Assembly: GCA_945965245.1 (NCBI GenBank) | Contig: CAMFNC010000068.1 | Location: forward strand, 1-9,948 | Direction of reading: 5' to 3' | DNA from: an uncultured Porphyromonas sp. | Lineage (GTDB): Bacteria; Bacteroidota; Bacteroidia; Bacteroidales; Porphyromonadaceae | Length of the DNA: 9,948 bases | Shown here: positions 5,428 through 9,948 of the stretch, one piece after another | Numbering within the stretch: position 1 is the first letter of the stretch | Layout: each line of letters opens with the position of its first letter | Made by a program: the position numbers and the translations under genes | Notes under the pieces: model-generated | What the model was told of the DNA's origin: nothing | The model's database searches: none | The model's input: the letters and a program-made list of their open reading frames with translations, nothing else

Positions 5428-7440
5428 TTAGTCTACTTTAAGTAGAATTTGGGCAGTTCTGCTGGGAATGTAAATATTCAAGTAATGCGTGCCGGACAAT
5501 TTTCCTGCGTCATCATAATCGGGTATCGTAAAATGCTCTACAGAATCATCAGAAAGACCAAAGCCGCCATATTTGATATTGTCCGTGTTCAAGATTACTT
5601 TGTATTTGCCGCCTGACACGGATAATGGATAATCGGTGTATGATTTATCGGGGTGGAAGTTGAATACAAACAACAAAGAACCGCGTTCAAAACATAATAT
5701 TTGATTTTCGTTATGCACCACAAGCAGGCGTAGTAAAAGTTGTTCGAAATGAGGATATACGGTTTTGGTCATATTGATTATATCGTGGTCGAATTCGGCC
5801 AATTGTCCATAACGAAGAAAGGGATCGTCTACCAGATGCCATTGACGTCTTGCGTATAGATAAGACCAATCATTGCCTTGGCGTGGGAAGTCTATCCATT
5901 CGGGATGTCCGAATTCATTGCCCATAAAGTTCAGAAAACCTCCATTGATGGTACTCAAGGTGGCCAATTTTATCAATTTGATGAGAGCCCTGCCCCGCTC
6001 AACCCGATAGGAATGTTTGTCTTTGGCCATATGCCAATACATATCCGAATCTATAAGTCTGAATATCAGAGTTTTGTCTCCAACCAAAGCTTGGTCATGG
6101 CTTTCGGCATAACTGATGGTTTTTTCTTCGGAACGTCTGTTGGTCAGTTGATGCCAAATCTCCTCGGGAGTCCAATATTCATCGGCTTGCTCTTTGATGA
6201 GTTTAATCCAAAAGTCCGGGATATTCATGGCCATCCGATAATTGAACCCTATCCCCCCATTTTGTGTGGTCGTTGCAATGCCGGGCATGCCGCTTACCTC
6301 TTCGGCTATGGTTATGGCATCCGGATTAATCTGATGAATGAGTTCGTTGGCAATGGTAAGGTATGAAAGGGCATCCAATTCCGCATTGCCATTGAAATAG
6401 TCAGCGTAATTATTGAAGTGCCGGTTTAGACCATGATCAAAGTATATCATGCTGGATACACCGTCAAATCGAAATCCATCCATACCGAATTCTTCCATCC
6501 AATACTTACAATTGGAAAGTAGAAACAGCATCACATTTGTGCGTCCGTAATTGAAACAGAGTGAATCCCACGAAGGGTGCAGACCTCGGTTTCCTTCGTG
6601 GAAGAATAGCGTGCGGGTGCCATCGTAGCATCCCGGCCCTTCAATCTCATTCTTGGCGGCATGGCTGTGCACCAAGTCCATGATTACTCTCAAACCCATG
6701 CCATGTGCATCATCAATTAATTCTTTCAGCTCATCGGGCGTGCCAAATCTACTGCTGGGAGCGAAAAAATTGGATACATGATAGCCGAACGAACCATAAT
6801 AGGGATGCTCCTGAATGCCCATGATTTGGATGGCATTATATCCCGCTTTCACAATCCGGGGTAAAACCTGAAGGCGAAATTCGTTATAGGTATGAACTCT
6901 TTCCGCTTCACCACTCATGCCTATATGGCATTCATAAATCAGCAGTGGCTCTTCAAGAGGTGGTATTCTATTATGTTTGAAAGTAAAAGGTTTCTCCGGA
7001 GCCCAAACTTGTGCCGAAAAAATGCAAGTGGCAGCGTCTTGCACCACATAACGTGCATACGCCGGAATACGCTCTCCGTAACCGCCATCCCATTTTACGA
7101 ATAGTTTATATTTATCTCCATGATGAATTCGGCTTGTATCTATGCGGATTTCCCAATCTCCCGCTTGATTGATACATTTTAGCTTCCATTCCTCTTTCTT
7201 TTCCCACGCGTTGAAGTCGCCAATCAGATATACATCATGTGCATTGGGTAGCATTTCTCGGAGCAGCCAACCTTGGGATGTTTGATGAAGGCCATAATAA
7301 TGGTGTCCAACGGCAAAATCAGATAAGGAACCGGTGGAGGTTTGCGTCAGTTCGGCTATCTTGTTCCGGGTATGCAGTATGCGCTCTTGGATTTGATTTT
7401 CGAATGGGAGTAACCAAGGGTCTTGTTCGGCCAGTTTCAT
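5428..7440 (-). CDS. glgB: 1,4-alpha-glucan branching enzyme, eukaryote-like type
   Basis: The enzyme cuts an alpha-1,4 glucan and reattaches the piece by an alpha-1,6 bond, making branches in storage glycogen in the cytoplasm. In the 670 residues there is a carbohydrate-binding CBM48-type domain (about 60-150; VYLIGDFNAW at 70-79), a GH13 catalytic barrel (about 165-560) and a C-terminal all-beta domain (about 575-670). GH13 conserved regions are visible: DLVHSH at 255-260, GFRFDG at 322-327 with nucleophile D326, AEEVSG at 379-384 with acid E380, and ESHDQ at 446-450 with D449. The blocks YECHIGMSGEAERVHTYNEF (169-188) and YYGSFGYHVSNFFAPSSRFG (214-233) resemble the eukaryotic GH13_8 group more than E. 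coli GlgB (GH13_9), and the long N-terminal domain of the latter is absent. It starts 24 bases after the antiporter stop and is probably co-transcribed. No hairpin terminator is visible after it. Confidence 0.93.
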   Translation of the reverse strand: MKLAEQDPWLLPFENQIQERILHTRNKIAELTQTSTGSLSDFAVGHHYYGLHQTSQGWLLREMLPNAHDVYLIGDFNAWEKKEEWKLKCINQAGDWEIRIDTSRIHHGDKYKLFVKWDGGYGERIPAYARYVVQDAATCIFSAQVWAPEKPFTFKHNRIPPLEEPLLIYECHIGMSGEAERVHTYNEFRLQVLPRIVKAGYNAIQIMGIQEHPYYGSFGYHVSNFFAPSSRFGTPDELKELIDDAHGMGLRVIMDLVHSHAAKNEIEGPGCYDGTRTLFFHEGNRGLHPSWDSLCFNYGRTNVMLFLLSNCKYWMEEFGMDGFRFDGVSSMIYFDHGLNRHFNNYADYFNGNAELDALSYLTIANELIHQINPDAITIAEEVSGMPGIATTTQNGGIGFNYRMAMNIPDFWIKLIKEQADEYWTPEEIWHQLTNRRSEEKTISYAESHDQALVGDKTLIFRLIDSDMYWHMAKDKHSYRVERGRALIKLIKLATLSTINGGFLNFMGNEFGHPEWIDFPRQGNDWSYLYARRQWHLVDDPFLRYGQLAEFDHDIINMTKTVYPHFEQLLLRLLVVHNENQILCFERGSLLFVFNFHPDKSYTDYPLSVSGGKYKVILNTDNIKYGGFGLSDDSVEHFTIPDYDDAGKLSGTHYLNIYIPSRTAQILLKVD

Positions 7441-7464
7441 ATATGGGTTTTGGATGTGGAGCGG

Positions 7465-9750
7465 TCAGGCGTTGAACTGACAAATGTTTAGAATCACTGT
7501 GCTGGGAATAATGTTAAGCAAATCGGTCGTATCGCTCATAAGACGTTTCCAGTGGTCGTAGCTTACTATCATGAAATCATACGACTGCAATACCGAGGCA
7601 TCGGGAATGGGGTTGTAATTCAATTGAGTTTCATCAGAACGAAGCATATCAACGGGTATTTCTGCACCTGCATTCGATGGCAAGATAGATAATGCAGCTC
7701 CGGCGTTTTGGGCAAAGGTGCGTGCATAGGGCAGCAGTTTCTTGTCCGAAGTGCTATCGGTCAGCATCAGCACGTTGGTTGGGTGTTTGTAATCTCTATC
7801 TACGAAAATACCTACGGAACAAGTGGCGTTACGCACGAAGAAGTCCATCTTGTCGCGCAGTATATTGCGCATGGCCAGCAATGTTTCTCCTGTCATGACA
7901 GGCAGTTTGCCCAATCTTCGCTCCAAAGAGCGTCTGTATTTGCTGGCTGCCCGGTCTTTTTGTTGCGCCGAAAGGTTGATGCCACCTCCCACCATGAGCA
8001 TATCGTAGCCCAAATGGAGTTCATCTATTACCACTCGCTCTATCTGCTGCGAGATTTCATGTTGGGGTGTAAGGGATAATTTCAAATGCTTACTTTCACG
8101 GATGATGGCTGCAAAATTGGATTCATATACAGCTTCTGCATGTTGTGGACTGATATCCACGTCCGGAGTAATGTGCAGAGCTTTGATTTGCGGAGCACAT
8201 TCACCACGACGGAGCAGCAGATCCGTAACGCGGAGTAGCAGCACACCGGATTCCGGTCGGCCGAATGAGAGTAATACTCGGCCACCTTCGTAGCAACTTT
8301 TGATAGCTTTGAGTGTTTCGGAATGTTTTTTTTGTAGTTTGTACATCAGACTGATAAAGCTGATTAGCGGCTGTGTCATTACCGTGGTGATAATCGTCAT
8401 CAGCACCAGCACGGCATATACGGCAGGAGGCAGCACACCCAATTGCAAACCGATACTCAAAACCACCAGCTCCATCAATCCACGGGTATTCATAAAAGCT
8501 CCCAGATACAGGCTTTCTTTGGGCTTATGACCTGTGGATCGTGCAGCCAAATAAGTCCCTCCCACTTTTCCCACAACGGCTACAATGGTAAATAAAGCCA
8601 AAAGCAACCACATCCATTCCGAGTCTATCAGTCCCAATTGTGTTTTCAAACCCGATGCCACAAAAAAGAGGGGGAGAAACAGCATAAGCGATACATCTTC
8701 TATCTTTTGAGTGATAATATGCCTGAATTTTTCGTCTTCGGGCATTATCAGACCCATGATAAAAGCTCCGAACAAAGCGTGCATGCTTAATAATTCGGTT
8801 GCATAAGAAGATACAATCAGCAGGATAAAAATAATGCCCACCATCGGGCGACTCACTACTTCCGAATTGTCATATATCTTACCCATTACCTTAAACAGCG
8901 GACGGAATAGCCCGAACATGATCAGAAGGTAAACCATCAGGAAGAGTAGATTAAAAAGCGAGCTACTCATGCTGCCACTTTGCGTGATGGCAACGATGGC
9001 CGCCAAAAATAGCCACGCGCTGATATCGCCCATGGCAGCTGTGCTCAGAGCCATTTTGCCAATGGGTGTGCCATTGAGTCTTTGGTCACTGATGATGCGT
9101 GCCAAAACGGGAAATGCCGTAATGCTCATGGCTATGCCCACAAACAGCAAAAACGGAAGAAAAGGCGGATTGCCACCCACACTTACCTGCGGATAAACCA
9201 GCAGGGTAACGGGAAAAGATAAAATAAAAGGGATAAAAATACCGGCATGACTGACAATGAGGCTGTTATGAAATTGTTCTTTGATGTCATTCAGACTAAG
9301 TTCCATACCCACCACAAACATGAATAAAATCAAACCAAATTGACTGAGTAGTTCGATGGAATCGAGGCTATTGCCCGGAAATAAAAAGTTAAATCCTTCC
9401 GGCCATACCATGCCGAATAATGTGGGACCCAACAGGATGCCGGCCACAATCTCACCGATTACAGCCGGTTGACGAAATTGTGTAAACACCCATCCCATGA
9501 TACGAGCCACGGTTAGGATGATTAAGATTTGCAGCAACAGCAAACCGATGGAAGATGTAAGATGGTGCTGCACACCCGATGTAAAGACGCTGAATGCTTG
9601 AAATGTACCTCCCGCCTTATCGGTTGTAGGCGCAGAACCCATAAACGATTGTCCGAAATAAAGCGACAGCCATATTCCAGCAGCTAAAATCAGCAACAGG
9701 ATGGTATAAAACGAATAGCCCTTGAGCAATGACTTATTTTTTGACTCCAT
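7465..9750 (-). CDS. CPA2-family cation:proton antiporter, CHX-like, with C-terminal soluble domains
   Basis: This inner-membrane protein exchanges a monovalent cation (K+ or Na+) for protons. The 761 residues divide into an extra N-terminal membrane helix (12-31) with a short extracytoplasmic loop, a Na+/H+-exchanger core of about twelve helices (66-470), and a soluble C-terminal part (about 488-760) that looks like two universal-stress-type domains, as in plant CHX transporters. Core motifs include FRQPAVIGEIVAGILLGPT (92-110), GLILFMFVVGMELSL (139-153), SITAFPVLARI (209-219), AAMGDISAWLFLA (238-250) and NTRGLMELVVLSIGLQLGVL (421-440). The ion-site helix has Gly-Asp (D242) rather than the Asp-Asp or Asn-Asp of many relatives. 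The C-terminal domains lack a clear ATP-binding glycine motif, so they may be regulatory. The branching enzyme gene follows after 24 bases. Ion specificity and direction cannot be assigned from sequence. Confidence 0.9.
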   Translation of the reverse strand: MESKNKSLLKGYSFYTILLLILAAGIWLSLYFGQSFMGSAPTTDKAGGTFQAFSVFTSGVQHHLTSSIGLLLLQILIILTVARIMGWVFTQFRQPAVIGEIVAGILLGPTLFGMVWPEGFNFLFPGNSLDSIELLSQFGLILFMFVVGMELSLNDIKEQFHNSLIVSHAGIFIPFILSFPVTLLVYPQVSVGGNPPFLPFLLFVGIAMSITAFPVLARIISDQRLNGTPIGKMALSTAAMGDISAWLFLAAIVAITQSGSMSSSLFNLLFLMVYLLIMFGLFRPLFKVMGKIYDNSEVVSRPMVGIIFILLIVSSYATELLSMHALFGAFIMGLIMPEDEKFRHIITQKIEDVSLMLFLPLFFVASGLKTQLGLIDSEWMWLLLALFTIVAVVGKVGGTYLAARSTGHKPKESLYLGAFMNTRGLMELVVLSIGLQLGVLPPAVYAVLVLMTIITTVMTQPLISFISLMYKLQKKHSETLKAIKSCYEGGRVLLSFGRPESGVLLLRVTDLLLRRGECAPQIKALHITPDVDISPQHAEAVYESNFAAIIRESKHLKLSLTPQHEISQQIERVVIDELHLGYDMLMVGGGINLSAQQKDRAASKYRRSLERRLGKLPVMTGETLLAMRNILRDKMDFFVRNATCSVGIFVDRDYKHPTNVLMLTDSTSDKKLLPYARTFAQNAGAALSILPSNAGAEIPVDMLRSDETQLNYNPIPDASVLQSYDFMIVSYDHWKRLMSDTTDLLNIIPSTVILNICQFNA

Positions 9751-9806
9751 ATATGCGTAAGCAATATAAAAAGAGGGATGGGTATTTCCAATTCCTCGAA
9801 TTAAGT

Positions 9807-9834
9807 CAAAATTACAAAAAAAGCATCAACCAAA
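9807..9834 (-). promoter_or_regulatory. Bacteroidota-type promoter for the antiporter-glgB unit
   Basis: The minus strand has TAATTTTG at 9814-9807, an exact match to the -7 consensus TAnnTTTG. A TTTG at 9834-9831 is a possible -33 element, though the 16-base spacer is shorter than usual. Transcription would start near 9800, giving a leader of about 50 bases before the ATG at 9750. No Shine-Dalgarno sequence precedes that ATG. Confidence 0.5.
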
Positions 9835-9850
9835 GTGGTTGCAAAGTGGT
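9831..9850. repeat. Direct repeat CAAAGTGGT, 11-base spacing
   Basis: CAAAGTGGT occurs at 9831-9839 and 9842-9850, 11 bases apart, next to or overlapping the -33 region of the antiporter promoter. Further TGGT/GGTGG stretches follow at about 9899-9916. The repeat would present the same face of the helix twice and may be a regulator site. The rest of 9851-9948 shows no gene I can support. Confidence 0.4.
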
Positions 9851-9948
9851 AATCATACCCTTACAAGGTAAATTCGGATATATTTCAGTGGGCTCGTAGG
9901 TGGTTTCAAATGGTGGTGAAAATTTTATGTATAAATTGATTTCATTTT

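Noticed and set aside
5878..6366. A 162-codon open frame on the plus strand
   Set aside because: It is antisense to the conserved catalytic core of the branching enzyme and shows no independent protein features.
1..9948. CRISPR array, tRNA or rRNA genes, phage or defence system
   Set aside because: No regularly spaced repeats, no tRNA- or rRNA-like sequence, and no phage or defence protein motifs were seen on either strand.

Overview
The window looks like chromosomal DNA from the Bacteroidota, most likely order Bacteroidales (Bacteroides, Phocaeicola or Prevotella type). Evidence is the lactate-utilisation proteins of Bacteroidales type, a branching enzyme of the eukaryote-like subfamily found in this phylum, gene starts without a clear Shine-Dalgarno sequence, and one good match to the Bacteroidota -7 promoter element (TAnnTTTG). 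Assignment below the order is not possible from what I can see.

Layout: every recognisable gene reads on the minus strand, so the reading order is from high to low coordinates. At 9465-9948 lies the start and promoter region of a CPA2/CHX-type cation:proton antiporter (7465-9750). A glycogen/starch branching enzyme gene follows 24 bases later (5428-7440), probably in the same transcript. After a 139-base gap with candidate regulatory repeats comes a four-gene lactate operon: lactate permease (3735-5288), lutA (2949-3692), lutB (1579-2952) and lutC (995-1582). The three lut genes are joined by two ATGA stop/start overlaps. A strong intrinsic terminator at about 919-955 closes the operon.

The left 900 bases are a degraded region. 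They hold an IS3-family transposase (orfB) remnant with stop codons, a frameshift and an in-frame loss of the whole DDE catalytic core, then a broken open frame I do not recognise, and a 26-base perfect palindrome over the transposase 3' end.

How the genes work together: the permease brings lactate (or a similar 2-hydroxy acid) into the cell. LutABC, an iron-sulfur/LUD complex, oxidises it to pyruvate. The branching enzyme puts alpha-1,6 branches into storage glucan, and the antiporter exchanges monovalent cations for protons. Any functional link between the antiporter/branching-enzyme pair and the lactate operon is inference from adjacency. I found no clearly undescribed system here. The points most worth a second look are the repeats upstream of the permease, the palindrome at the insertion-sequence remnant, and the antiporter/branching-enzyme pairing.
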